From Paraburkholderia sp. BL9I2N2 (GTDB taxonomy: Bacteria; Pseudomonadota; Gammaproteobacteria; Burkholderiales; Burkholderiaceae), in NCBI RefSeq assembly GCF_004339745.1, contig NZ_SMGP01000003.1, forward strand, positions 62,001 to 126,000: a DNA stretch of 64,000 bases, read 5' to 3'. The notes under the pieces were generated by a model that saw nothing but the letters and a program-made list of their open reading frames with translations, did no database searches and was not told where the DNA came from. A program made the translations under genes and the position numbers. Positions 8,564 to 16,476 of this stretch are shown here, piece after piece; position 1 is the first letter of the stretch; the number at the start of each line of letters is the position of its first letter.

Positions 8564-9511
8564 ATGACCGAAAAACTGCCACTCTGGGAAGCCGCCAAAC
8601 GCGAATTGGAGGAGTACCAGTTTATTGCAGGGGCCGAGTTGCAGCCCAAGTGGAACGTGCCGGAGAAGGTCGCAATCAACGCCGCGGTTTCCGGCCGCTT
8701 TGAAGACACGTCGTCCTTCCAGGCGTACGTGGATGAAGCGACCAGCGTGATCGAGGCCGGTGCTTGCGGCGTTCACATCGACTTCTCGTTCATGAGCGAC
8801 GCGCAGGGGCGCCGCATGGATCGCGACATCCTGCCGGTCGAAGCGTACAAGCAGGTTATCGAGCCGCTGCGCGCCCGCTTCGGCAACGATTTCGTACCGA
8901 ACGTGAACGTGCTGAACGGCACGACGTTCGATATGTGCCTGAGTCCCGCTCGCGAAGGCCTGACCGAAGTCGCACCCTGCGCGCCGGGCCATCCGGAAGC
9001 CTTCGCGTTGCCGGCCGTCATGACGCTCGAGGAAGTAGGGGTCAAGCCCGAGCTGGCGGTCCACAGCTCCGGCGAAATCGAGCTTGCCAAGCGCAAGCTG
9101 ATCGATACCGGCATCCTCAAGAAGCCGTACAACTGGCTGATCCTCTACGGTCTGCCGTTCAATGTCGGCCGCACGCTGGTGTCGGGCACTTGGGTTAGCG
9201 ACGCCCAGGACATGACGCAACACATGTTCCTGATGGTCGACCAGATTCGCAAGATCGATCCGACCTCGGTTATCAGCGTCTGCGCGGCAGGCCGCGCATC
9301 GCTCTATATGACCACCCTCGCCACCATGATGGGTCTGCATATCCGCGTCGGCACGGAAGACACGCCGTGGAAATACCCGAACAGCGACGAGCGCCTCAAG
9401 AGCAATCTCGAGATGTTCACGATGGCGAAAGACATTGCCGCCCTGCTCGGCCGCAAGCCGGCAACGGCCAATGAATACCGGGAACTGATCGGCAAGCCGG
9501 CCCGAACTTAA
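8564..9511 (+). CDS. Beta-keto acid cleavage enzyme family protein (DUF849), divergent
   Basis: A 315-residue BKACE-family TIM barrel. Family members condense a beta-keto acid with acetyl-CoA and split it into acetoacetate and a CoA ester, using a Zn site. The family core is visible: KVAINAAVSG near residue 35, VHIDFS at 70-75, a conserved SSGEIELAKRKL, and RVGTED at 261-266 whose Glu265 is the expected metal ligand. The usual HxH zinc pair is changed to His71-Ile-Asp73, unlike the canonical copy at 46554. The first codon of the open frame is a GTG at 8549, but the ATG at 8564 has GAGG at the right distance. Triacetate acetoacetate-lyase of phloroglucinol pathways belongs to this family, which would fit the transhydroxylase; this link is inference. 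Confidence 0.8.
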   Translation: MTEKLPLWEAAKRELEEYQFIAGAELQPKWNVPEKVAINAAVSGRFEDTSSFQAYVDEATSVIEAGACGVHIDFSFMSDAQGRRMDRDILPVEAYKQVIEPLRARFGNDFVPNVNVLNGTTFDMCLSPAREGLTEVAPCAPGHPEAFALPAVMTLEEVGVKPELAVHSSGEIELAKRKLIDTGILKKPYNWLILYGLPFNVGRTLVSGTWVSDAQDMTQHMFLMVDQIRKIDPTSVISVCAAGRASLYMTTLATMMGLHIRVGTEDTPWKYPNSDERLKSNLEMFTMAKDIAALLGRKPATANEYRELIGKPART

Positions 9512-9984
9512 AGGGATCGCGCGGCCATGGTCGCGCAAGCGGACAGCGGCGCAGGCACAACGGGAGTAGGCGTTCGGATGCAAAGATCAACGCAGACGAA
9601 GCCCGCTTCGCATAGCCGACACCGCTGTACCGCGTTGCACTCGGGGCGACGTCCTCGTGACTCAGGAAGGAGGACGCCAGGTCCTCGTAGATGAACACGC
9701 ACGCGACCGGCGATGGCTTCCGGGTAGTGAAATCCTGCTCTGATTGGCGAGCAACTTCGCTCTCAGACCGGCAAGCATGATGAATAGAATACATGATGCA
9801 GAAAGGTGCGATCCGGCTACGTCGGACGCGCGGAGGTCGTGAGTCCGTTGCCCATTCCGCGTCTTCGGGATGGCTTGCGCATGAAGGGTTGTACAGCTCG
9901 AAGCCCTGCCCAGGAAACACATGGCGGGCGCAGTATCAGGTCTATTGCGGATGTGAGCGTTCGAGAGCAAAAGGAGAGTGACAA
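9512..9984. other. Intergenic region with an 18-bp palindrome
   Basis: No gene is supported. Just after the BKACE stop, 9519-9536 is a near-perfect palindrome (GCGCGGCCATGGTCGCGC) that could end transcription, though no T tract follows. At 9776-9798 the heptamer CATGATG occurs twice, 9 bp apart around GAATAGAAT(A), close to the CATGAT element of promoters P3 and P4; a matching -35 was not found. Confidence 0.45.
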
Positions 9985-11031
9985 ATGAGTGGCAAGCCGC
10001 ATGATGCAGGCTCCCCGGCGGTGCAACTCTGGAGCCGTGACGGATTTCAGGGGGCGCTGTCAGTTGTGACCCGGCCGACCTACGCGCCTGATTTTCTTTC
10101 CGTGCAGGGGCCGCACGCACCGCGGCGTGCCGTCCTTGAGCGCTTGGCGCCTGACGATCAGGACGACCCCGAGGCGCTTCCGACCACCGTGGCGACTTCC
10201 AGGCTCGGCGTCAGACTGCATGTGTCGGGACGGCGCAAGCCCATGCCGTATGTGGTGCGCAACGTCGAAGCGGACGAGATTCATTTCATCCAGTCCGGCA
10301 CGGTCAGGTTCGAAACGGACGTGGGCTGTCTCACGGCGACGGAAGGGGACTTCGTCTGCATTCCCCGATCCGTCGCGTACCGCTATGCACCGACGGGCGA
10401 TGCCATGCGAAGCCTCATCGTCGAGAGTCCCGCGGCCCTGAAGCTCGCTCCGCCTGCGCCAAGTGGCCTGCTCAACGTTGCACGCGATCTGAAGTTTGCC
10501 GAGATCGACGCCAGCATGCCGGCCGGCGGCCCGACGCGGCTGGTGCTGAAAACCCTCGACACCGAGAACACGGTGTTCATGATGTCGCATGATCCGCTCG
10601 CGCTCGGCATGCGCCTGTCCGAGTCCGTCCCGGTGTGGAAGCTTAATCTGGCCAATATCCAGGTTCACGCCTACCTGCCTGAGGGCGGTCCGCCGAGCCA
10701 GTTTCTGTCATCAGGCACGGGCGACATTCTGATGTTCAACCTCAGTGCGCGCCCCGGGGGGCGGCCGCCGGTTCACATCAACGCCGATTTCGACGAGGTG
10801 ATCTGTTACGTGCGGGGCCCGGGGGCCTGGGGCGGTTGCACGGAACCCGGCACGTTGACCTGTGTGCCAAAGGGGGTCATCCATCACGGGCCGTCGGAGG
10901 ACGTTCCTGAGGGCTATCAGGCCTGGTTGCTGGAAACACGCGCGACCCTGCGTTGGACGCCGAAGGCCCTCGCTGCTTCGGAGCTGATGGAGACGGGACA
11001 ATACCGGCCGCATCCGAGTACGGTGAAGTGA
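9985..11031 (+). CDS. Homogentisate 1,2-dioxygenase-like cupin protein
   Basis: A 348-residue two-cupin protein related to homogentisate dioxygenase but about 80 residues shorter than true HmgA. The N-terminal cupin shows YVVRNVEADEIHFIQSG and GDFVCIPRSVAYR; the C-terminal cupin shows PPVHINADFDEVICYVRG and KGVIHHGPSE, which contain the His/Glu residues expected to hold iron. In the family Fe(II) dioxygenases open hydroquinone-type rings. Here it could cleave a trihydroxy- or dihydroxyaromatic made upstream, but the shorter length means substrate should not be assumed to be homogentisate. Start at 9985 follows AAAGGAGAGTGACAA, a strong ribosome site. It is followed co-directionally by the SnoaL and Gfo/Idh genes. 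Confidence 0.75.
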   Translation: MSGKPHDAGSPAVQLWSRDGFQGALSVVTRPTYAPDFLSVQGPHAPRRAVLERLAPDDQDDPEALPTTVATSRLGVRLHVSGRRKPMPYVVRNVEADEIHFIQSGTVRFETDVGCLTATEGDFVCIPRSVAYRYAPTGDAMRSLIVESPAALKLAPPAPSGLLNVARDLKFAEIDASMPAGGPTRLVLKTLDTENTVFMMSHDPLALGMRLSESVPVWKLNLANIQVHAYLPEGGPPSQFLSSGTGDILMFNLSARPGGRPPVHINADFDEVICYVRGPGAWGGCTEPGTLTCVPKGVIHHGPSEDVPEGYQAWLLETRATLRWTPKALAASELMETGQYRPHPSTVK

Positions 11032-11173
11032 CCGCTGGCGTATTCCGACTCGGCCGTCAGGTTACATTCCGGATTTGCTAGTGGATCGCGCTCGCGGTCG
11101 GTTTCAATCCACTCACCCAACGGCGTGGCACCGATTTGCTTCAGCCCCGACGGTTCAATCAAGGAGACCCAAG

Positions 11174-11683
11174 TTGGATGCGAAACTTCAGCAGCTACTG
11201 GATGAAGCGGAGATTCGCCGCGTTCATATCCGCTATTGCCGCGGCATCGATCGGATGGACTGGGACCTCGTGCGGTCGTGTTATCACCCGGATGCGATCG
11301 ACAGGCACGGCGTGTACAACGGAGGTGTCGAAGGTTTTATCGACTGGGCAGCCGAGTTGTTGCCGAACTTCGAATCGACGCAGCACTTCACCGGCAATCA
11401 GTATGTCGAGGTCCACGGCGATGTGGCGTTTGCGGAACACTATGCGCAGGCAAGCCACCGCACGAAACCCGATGGCGACAAGCCTGCGATGGATTGGGTG
11501 GTGAACATTCGCTACGTGGACCGCATGGAGCGGCGAAACGGTGAATGGCGAATTGCCGATCGTGTGGTCGTGCTCGACTCCCAGCGATCGGACCCGGTTC
11601 CAGGAGATCTGGCACCGCTCGAAAATTCCAATGTTGGACGCCGTGACAAGGAAGACCCATCGTACAAATACCAGATCGTATGA
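11174..11683 (+). CDS. SnoaL/NTF2-like protein, copy 1 (TTG start)
   Basis: A 169-residue SnoaL_4-type protein with the cone-shaped alpha+beta fold used by small hydratases, isomerases and cyclases. Landmarks are AEIRRVHIRYCRGIDRMD, CYHPDAIDRHG and QHFTGNQYVEV. It is nearly collinear with the product of 15718-16224. The start is TTG at 11174: AAGGAG lies 7 nt before it, the second codon is GAT, and the paralogue begins with the same TTG-GAT. The longer upstream frame lacks a ribosome site. Its role is not known from sequence; small proteins of this fold often assist ring or glycone conversions. It sits between the cupin and Gfo/Idh genes in one apparent operon. Confidence 0.75.
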   Translation: MDAKLQQLLDEAEIRRVHIRYCRGIDRMDWDLVRSCYHPDAIDRHGVYNGGVEGFIDWAAELLPNFESTQHFTGNQYVEVHGDVAFAEHYAQASHRTKPDGDKPAMDWVVNIRYVDRMERRNGEWRIADRVVVLDSQRSDPVPGDLAPLENSNVGRRDKEDPSYKYQIV

Positions 11684-11778
11684 GGGAAGCGGCCGGTGTC
11701 TGTGGCCGGCTCCAGAGAGCCAACCTGAGAGATCAGGCGCTCAAGGTTACTGCAGTTACCTAAACGTTAGAGGAAGCA

Positions 11779-12891
11779 ATGGAAGGGAAATATCGTGTCG
11801 GTATCGTCGGCCTGAGCCCAGGACGCGGTTGGGCGGCAACAGCCCATATTCCGGCCTTGCGGGCCTTGTCCGACGTCTTTGAGCTCGCAGGCGTGGCGAA
11901 TACGAGCCTCGCGAGTGCGCAGGCCGCAGCCGCCGCGTTCGGCATTCCGCGGGCATTCGAAAGTGCCGCTGCGCTGGCCGCATCGCCGGACATCGATATC
12001 GTCGTCGTCACCGTCAAGGTTCAGCACCACAAGGAAGTCGTCACGGCAGCCCTGCAGGCGGGCAAGAGCGTATACAGCGAATGGCCGCTCGGCAATGGGT
12101 TCGAAGAAACCATCGCGCTTGCCGAACTCGCGCGCGAGAAAAAGGCTTTGGCCGTCGTCGGCGCACAGGCGATCGCCTCCCCCGAAGTGCAGTTCATGCG
12201 CAAGCTCGTCGCGGGCGGCAAGATCGGCGATGTCCTGTCTTCGACGTACGTCGGATCGGGTTTCAGCTGGGGCGACGACATCCTGCAGGGCGACGCCTAC
12301 GCCATGGACAACCGGAACGGCGCCACGCTGCTTTCCGTGATCGGTGGGCACGCGATTTCGGCGATTGACGCCGTCCTCGGCGACATCGAACAGATCGGCG
12401 CGGTGCTCTCGCAACGCAGACAAACCGCGCGAATCATCGAGACGGGCGAAACCGTCGAGATGAAAACGCCCGACCACCTTATGGCGAACGCGGTTCTGCG
12501 CTCCGGAGCGCCGCTGTCGTTGCAAATCCGCGGCGGCGTGCCGCGCGGGACGAAGCTGCTGTGGGAGATCAACGGAAGCGAGGGCGATCTACGCGTCACC
12601 GCGAGGAATGAATATGTCCCGGCGGTCAACATCTCGCCCCTGCGCGTCGAGTTCGGACGCAAAGGCGAGAACGGCTACGAGGAACTCGACATCCCGGATC
12701 CGTTCCCGATCGATGCCGACGATGCCGTTGCAGCGCGCAATGTCGCCGGCGTCTATCGGTTGATCGCCGATGATCTGCGCGATGGCACTCGCACGGCGCC
12801 CAGCTTCGATCATGCGCGCGCACTTCACAAAGTGCTCCATGCAATCGAGCAGTCGAGCGAAACGGGCAATCGGGTCAGAGTGAGCAAGTAG
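11779..12891 (+). CDS. Gfo/Idh/MocA family oxidoreductase, Gal80-like
   Basis: A 370-residue NAD(P)-dependent oxidoreductase. The N-terminal Rossmann domain starts YRVGIVGLSPGRGW; the usual EKP motif appears as EWPLG near residue 95, the variant seen in the Gal80 branch. A C-terminal alpha/beta catalytic domain follows (VSSTYVGSGFSW-like region, PLSLQIRGGVPRG). Family enzymes oxidise or reduce sugars, inositols and glycosides, sometimes to enable C-glycoside or O-glycoside cleavage by transient 3-oxidation. With the neighbouring sugar binding protein and aromatic enzymes, action on a sugar attached to a phenolic is a reasonable inference. GAGGAAGC precedes the ATG. A broken paralogue of its N-terminus lies at 15403-15633. 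Confidence 0.8.
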   Translation: MEGKYRVGIVGLSPGRGWAATAHIPALRALSDVFELAGVANTSLASAQAAAAAFGIPRAFESAAALAASPDIDIVVVTVKVQHHKEVVTAALQAGKSVYSEWPLGNGFEETIALAELAREKKALAVVGAQAIASPEVQFMRKLVAGGKIGDVLSSTYVGSGFSWGDDILQGDAYAMDNRNGATLLSVIGGHAISAIDAVLGDIEQIGAVLSQRRQTARIIETGETVEMKTPDHLMANAVLRSGAPLSLQIRGGVPRGTKLLWEINGSEGDLRVTARNEYVPAVNISPLRVEFGRKGENGYEELDIPDPFPIDADDAVAARNVAGVYRLIADDLRDGTRTAPSFDHARALHKVLHAIEQSSETGNRVRVSK

Positions 12892-13121
12892 CAAGTGTGC
12901 GCGGCTCTCGTATGCGCCGTACACGCACATGAAGCGTGAAGACACGAGTGTGCAGTGCCTCATCCTGTCCATGTTCGGCCGGGGCCGCGAGCGGGACGCT
13001 GCAAGCGGGTTGCAGGTGATGGTCCTGACTGGCCTCGCGGCGGACGCGAACGTCCTTTTGGTGTGCGAGGCAGGTCAGTTGGTCGTAGTCACGCGATCAA
13101 GGCGAGCGTGCTAAGGAGAAG

Positions 13122-13361
13122 ATGATGGCTAGCGCAGGAAAGTCGTTACGCTCGATGGTGGAACACTGGCTTGCTCCTACCTCGATGGACATCGTGCATG
13201 TGGTCGAATTCAAGAACCGGCGTGCAACGCGGCAATGCTATGTGTGCGTCGAAGCACGCAGGGCCGCCGGAACCGCAGCATTATTCTTCTTTCGCCACAA
13301 GGACGGACTCTGGTGTATTTTTCCGCCGAGCCGGGAGCGTCCGACGATGCGCGTGGTGTGA
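13122..13361 (+). CDS. Small Burkholderia-type hypothetical protein
   Basis: A 79-residue protein with a good ribosome site (AAGGAG, 13114-13119). The sequence shows an N-terminal basic segment SLRSMVEHWLAPTS, a central RRATRQCYVCVEARRAAG, and LFFFRHKDGLWCIFPP near the end. I recall similar small proteins of unknown function in Burkholderia genomes, so it is probably real. A second ATG at 13125 is possible. No signal peptide or membrane segment. It stands alone between the Gfo/Idh gene and the convergent MarR gene. No function can be given. Confidence 0.55.
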   Translation: MMASAGKSLRSMVEHWLAPTSMDIVHVVEFKNRRATRQCYVCVEARRAAGTAALFFFRHKDGLWCIFPPSRERPTMRVV

Positions 13362-13436
13362 GCGCACCGCCGCTCTCCGCACGCCGATCAGCAATGTCCC
13401 CACGACATCGTCGTTGTGCCAACGACCGGCCGGCGG

Positions 13437-13976
13437 CTAATCGATCACGGAGTCGCTCTGAGACATCTGAATCAGGTTCGATTCGATCTGGTGCATGACC
13501 TTCCAGAAGACACGCATGTCCTTCTGCGAGATTCCGTCGAGCGACTCCGAAATCATGTCAGTCAGATCGGGCAGCAATTCGTCGACGAGACGCTTGCCTT
13601 CTTCCTGTAGCATGACGAAATACTTTCGCCTGTCGTTTGGATCGCGGACTCTCTTCACCAGGCCGCGCTTCTCCAGGTAGTCAAGGGCGGGGACCGCGGT
13701 CGTCGACGCGATGCCTACGCGCTTACTGAGCTCGAGTTGATTGACCTCGCCGCGTTCGGCGAGCACGCGAAGGTAGTACCAGTACGCAATCGGAATAGTT
13801 TCCCTGTCGAGGATCTTCTGCCCCTGGGCATCGTAGAGCCGGTGTACCGTTCGCGCGATCCATGGAACGGTTCTGCCGCGATCATCAAAAACGTCTGATG
13901 CTCTCTTCGCTGTCGCCTCGACTAATTTGGGAGCGCTCGGGGCTGCCTTGATTGCAGATGAATTGGATTTGGGCAT
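13437..13976 (-). CDS. MarR family transcriptional regulator
   Basis: A 179-residue protein with the winged helix-turn-helix of MarR: an N-terminal tail of about 40 residues, WYYLRVLAERGEVNQLELSKRVGIASTTAVPALDYLEKRGLV split as helix 2-recognition helix, and the wing (RDPNDRRKYFVMLQEEG). MarR proteins bind short AT-rich palindromes and release DNA on binding aromatic ligands. It is the only regulator in the 0-16.7 kb block, so it is the best candidate for binding the ATA-rich element shared by promoters P1-P4. That pairing is inferred from location. The gene is convergent with 13122-13361. Confidence 0.85.
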   Translation of the reverse strand: MPKSNSSAIKAAPSAPKLVEATAKRASDVFDDRGRTVPWIARTVHRLYDAQGQKILDRETIPIAYWYYLRVLAERGEVNQLELSKRVGIASTTAVPALDYLEKRGLVKRVRDPNDRRKYFVMLQEEGKRLVDELLPDLTDMISESLDGISQKDMRVFWKVMHQIESNLIQMSQSDSVID

Positions 13977-14199
13977 TCACTCATTCCTCGCCATGGGATC
14001 GAGCCATCGGTCGGTGCTACCTGTTCAAAATGGATTCAACCAAAACGAAATGATACAGCAGGATTAACACCGCCTCTATGGACAGCGAGGCGAGAAACGG
14101 CTTCGGTTGCGGCAAGCGGTACGCCTGCAGGTCCTGAGCGTTCCGTGGAGGGCGGGCCGTCTCGGTTGACAGGACGGCCGCATCAAGCACATAGCGGCA

Positions 14200-14982
14200 T
14201 CAAATGGCGAGGAATCCTCCGTCGACCGCCAGTTCGGCTCCCGTCACGAAGGACGCCTTGTCCGAAAGAAGCCAGACGGCGGCAGCAGCAATCTCCTCCG
14301 GGACGCCGATTCTTCCCAGTGGGTGACTGGCTCGAATCTTCTCGATCAAGTCGGCAAATTGCGGATCGGACACCAGCGCCTGAACCATTGGCGTGTCCAC
14401 CGCACCTGGGAGGATGGCGTTGACTCGGATGTGCTTGTCGCCATAGTCGACCGCTGCGCCTTTTGTCACCCCCAGCACACCGCCCTTCGAGCCGCAGTAG
14501 TCTGCTGCACTGCGCATCGCTACGCGGCCCAGCGTGGACGAAGTATTGACGATGGACCCGCCACCCGTTTGCAGCATGGCGCGTATCTCATGCTTCATGC
14601 AAAAGAACACACCGTCGTAATTGACTGACTGAATTCGGCGCCATTGCGCGGCGGTCAGTTCGTGCAGCAGGACGTTCGTCTGCGAAAGACCGGCATTGTT
14701 GAATGCGCCATCGAGCCGGCCATACTTGTTCAATGCCGCAGCCACGAGTGTTTCGACTTGTTCTTCATCGGCTACGTTCGTGGCTTGGAAGATTGCGTCA
14801 CCGCCCGCCCGCCGGATCGCCGAGATCGTCTGCTCTCCCGCCGCAACATCAATATCGGCGACCACTACGCGCGCCCCCGCCACGGAACACGCCAGCGCCG
14901 CCGCTCGCCCAATACCCGAGCCACCACCGGTGACGATGATGGTCTTGCCTTCGAGATCGCGATTCATTTCCTTGCTCGCCAT
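14200..14982 (-). CDS. Short-chain dehydrogenase/reductase (classical SDR)
   Basis: A 260-residue classical SDR. The cofactor loop TGGGSGIGR is near residue 18, an Asp after the second strand (VVADIDV) points to NAD(H), NNAG follows, and the catalytic triad is Ser in SIVNTSSTLG with Tyr and Lys in YCGSK. Two Met codons near the start (14982 and 14967) are possible. It lies 3 nt downstream of the NTF2-like gene in the same operon, below the second SnoaL copy and a dead Gfo/Idh copy. The reaction is unknown; a ring reduction or alcohol oxidation step in the aromatic pathway is plausible. Confidence 0.85.
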   Translation of the reverse strand: MASKEMNRDLEGKTIIVTGGGSGIGRAAALACSVAGARVVVADIDVAAGEQTISAIRRAGGDAIFQATNVADEEQVETLVAAALNKYGRLDGAFNNAGLSQTNVLLHELTAAQWRRIQSVNYDGVFFCMKHEIRAMLQTGGGSIVNTSSTLGRVAMRSAADYCGSKGGVLGVTKGAAVDYGDKHIRVNAILPGAVDTPMVQALVSDPQFADLIEKIRASHPLGRIGVPEEIAAAAVWLLSDKASFVTGAELAVDGGFLAI

Positions 14983-14985
14983 AGA

Positions 14986-15369
14986 TCAATGCTCGAACAG
15001 CGAGGAAATATCGGCGTAGATGCGGCATTCATCGATCAACTTGTCGTGCAACTTCCAGATCGTCGCGGCCGGAATCGTCAGCGTCGATCCATCCTTGCGT
15101 GTGTAAGTTACGGATATCTGGGAAACGATGACATCCTCGAACGCCCATACATTGACGAGGTCGTGTTTGATGCCAGCAAGCAGCCTCAGGAAATTCTGTG
15201 AAGTCGCTGCGGCGTTTGCGCGACCGATGACCGGATCGCTATTCGCATGGACGAATGTGCAGTTCTCGGTCAGACAGTTCGCGAACCCCTGCTCGTCCAT
15301 CGAATCGATCGTTTCATAAACTTTTGAAACAAACTCGTTTACTGCTGCGGGTGTCTGCATAAACAACAT
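14986..15369 (-). CDS. NTF2/SnoaL-like small protein
   Basis: A 127-residue single-domain protein with NTF2-like spacing: N-terminal helix (AAVNEFVSKVYETIDSMD), FANCLTENCTFVHANSDPVIGR, strand-rich centre ending in KLIDECRIYADISSLF. It is a different subgroup from the two SnoaL copies nearby. AAGGAGA precedes the ATG at 15369. It lies in the minus-strand operon with the SDR. Proteins of this fold range from catalysts (hydratase, isomerase, decarboxylase) to binding proteins, so no specific activity is assigned. Confidence 0.7.
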   Translation of the reverse strand: MLFMQTPAAVNEFVSKVYETIDSMDEQGFANCLTENCTFVHANSDPVIGRANAAATSQNFLRLLAGIKHDLVNVWAFEDVIVSQISVTYTRKDGSTLTIPAATIWKLHDKLIDECRIYADISSLFEH

Positions 15370-15402
15370 CGTGAGTCGTCTCCTTTTTGATGATTGGGTC
15401 CA

Positions 15403-15633
15403 TCACAGTTGCCGATGTGAAGCATCCCCTGCGCGGAGCGCACTGGGCGTGCCACACTTCTGGTGAAATCGCGTTGGTATGCCAAAAGCGGCAGCGCTCG
15501 CTTGACTCGTGTTAGCGACGCCGGCAATTTCGACGTCGTCAGACGAAGCGCGCAGCGCTGGTATGTGAGCCGCAATCGGCCAACTGCGTTACGCACTCAA
15601 ACCGATGATGCCAACATTGAATCGTCCATCCAT
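15403..15633 (-). pseudogene. N-terminal fragment of a Gfo/Idh/MocA oxidoreductase
   Basis: Reading from the ATG at 15633 gives MDGRFNVGIIGLSA, an in-frame TAA, then RSWPIAAHIPALRAS, VEIAGVANTSQASAAAFGIP and a stop at 15403. This matches the N-terminus of the intact gene at 11779 nearly position by position. The rest of the gene (about 290 residues) is absent. It follows the second SnoaL copy exactly as the intact Gfo/Idh follows the first, so this is the relic of a duplicated gene pair. Confidence 0.8.
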
Positions 15634-15717
15634 GGTCAGTCGCATCTGGCGGGACGCATCAGGCAGCACGTCAAAGGTTCGCTTCGGCGAGCCGTACCGC
15701 CGAATCGCTGCGCTTTA

Positions 15718-16224
15718 TCACAGGCCGTACTCGTATGACGGGTCATCGCGATCGCGCCGCCCATAGTTCCAGTCGCCCAACGGCGCAGAGTCAGTGCTTA
15801 CCGGGATCGTGCGCTCTGAATCGTACACAACGATGCGGTCGACAATTATCCATTCGTCATCACGCTTTTCCAGGCGATCGACATATCGCACGTTCACAAC
15901 CCAGTCCGCAGCGGGCTTGCCGTCTGCGGGTTTCGTGCGGTGAAACGCCTGCGCGTAGTGCTCCGCGAAAGCGACATTGCCTTGCACCTTCACGTATTGG
16001 TTACCGGTGAAATGCATCGTGGTGTCGAAGAGAGGCAACACTTCCCCAGCCCATTTGATAAAACCTTCGACGCCACCTTCGTAAGCACCATGTCGGTCAA
16101 TGGCGTCCGGGTGATAGCACGAACGCACGAGATCAAAGTCCATTCGGTCGATGCCTCGACAATAGCGCATATGAACTTCACGAATCTCCGCCTTGTCTTG
16201 AAGTTCCTGACTCTTGAAATCCAA
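15718..16224 (-). CDS. SnoaL/NTF2-like protein, copy 2 (TTG start)
   Basis: A 168-residue paralogue of 11174-11683, sharing RYCRGIDRMD, CYHPDAIDRHG, HFTGNQYV and the C-terminal GRRD-DPSY-Y. Differences are spread evenly, so the duplication is not recent. The start is TTG at 16224 with GGGAG 7 nt before it and GAT as the second codon, as in copy 1. Promoter P4 lies upstream on the minus strand. It heads an operon containing the Gfo/Idh relic, the NTF2-like gene and the SDR. Function unknown, but both copies were kept intact while one Gfo/Idh copy was lost. Confidence 0.75.
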   Translation of the reverse strand: MDFKSQELQDKAEIREVHMRYCRGIDRMDFDLVRSCYHPDAIDRHGAYEGGVEGFIKWAGEVLPLFDTTMHFTGNQYVKVQGNVAFAEHYAQAFHRTKPADGKPAADWVVNVRYVDRLEKRDDEWIIVDRIVVYDSERTIPVSTDSAPLGDWNYGRRDRDDPSYEYGL

Positions 16225-16360
16225 TTTGTGTCTCCCAGTTCAAGTAAGAAACTGAAGCACATCGCCCCGACTCAACCTCGACGATCGCCTCGACGCCCTG
16301 CCTCACTTTCCCTACACCGCTACCGCGGCTATCGCACTGCAAAAAAAGGATCTATGACTA

Positions 16361-16404
16361 TTCGATTTATGTCGCATCATGCATCATGGTATTATTAGAG
16401 TCAA
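16361..16404 (-). promoter_or_regulatory. Promoter/operator P4 of the second SnoaL operon
   Basis: Minus strand: TTGACT (16399-16404), 17 bp, CATGAT (16376-16381), then GCGACATAAATCGAAT. The -35 and -10 hexamers are identical to those of P3 and the ATAAATCGA element is shared. Confidence 0.65.
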
Positions 16405-16476
16405 GTGCTTGCCGGTAGCGCCTGATGGGTCCGCTTCAAGTAGATCTCAGCACGCCGGCGTCGCTAGGGAAAGTCC

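Noticed and set aside
9771..9801. Fifth copy of the P1-P4 promoter family upstream of the cupin gene
   Set aside because: CATGATG occurs twice, but there is no TTGAC hexamer 17 bp away and no ATAAATC element, so it was not counted.
13980..14150. Minus-strand frame reading PKPFLASLSIEAVLILLYHF
   Set aside because: Membrane-like by chance in the A/T-rich MarR promoter; no start or ribosome site.
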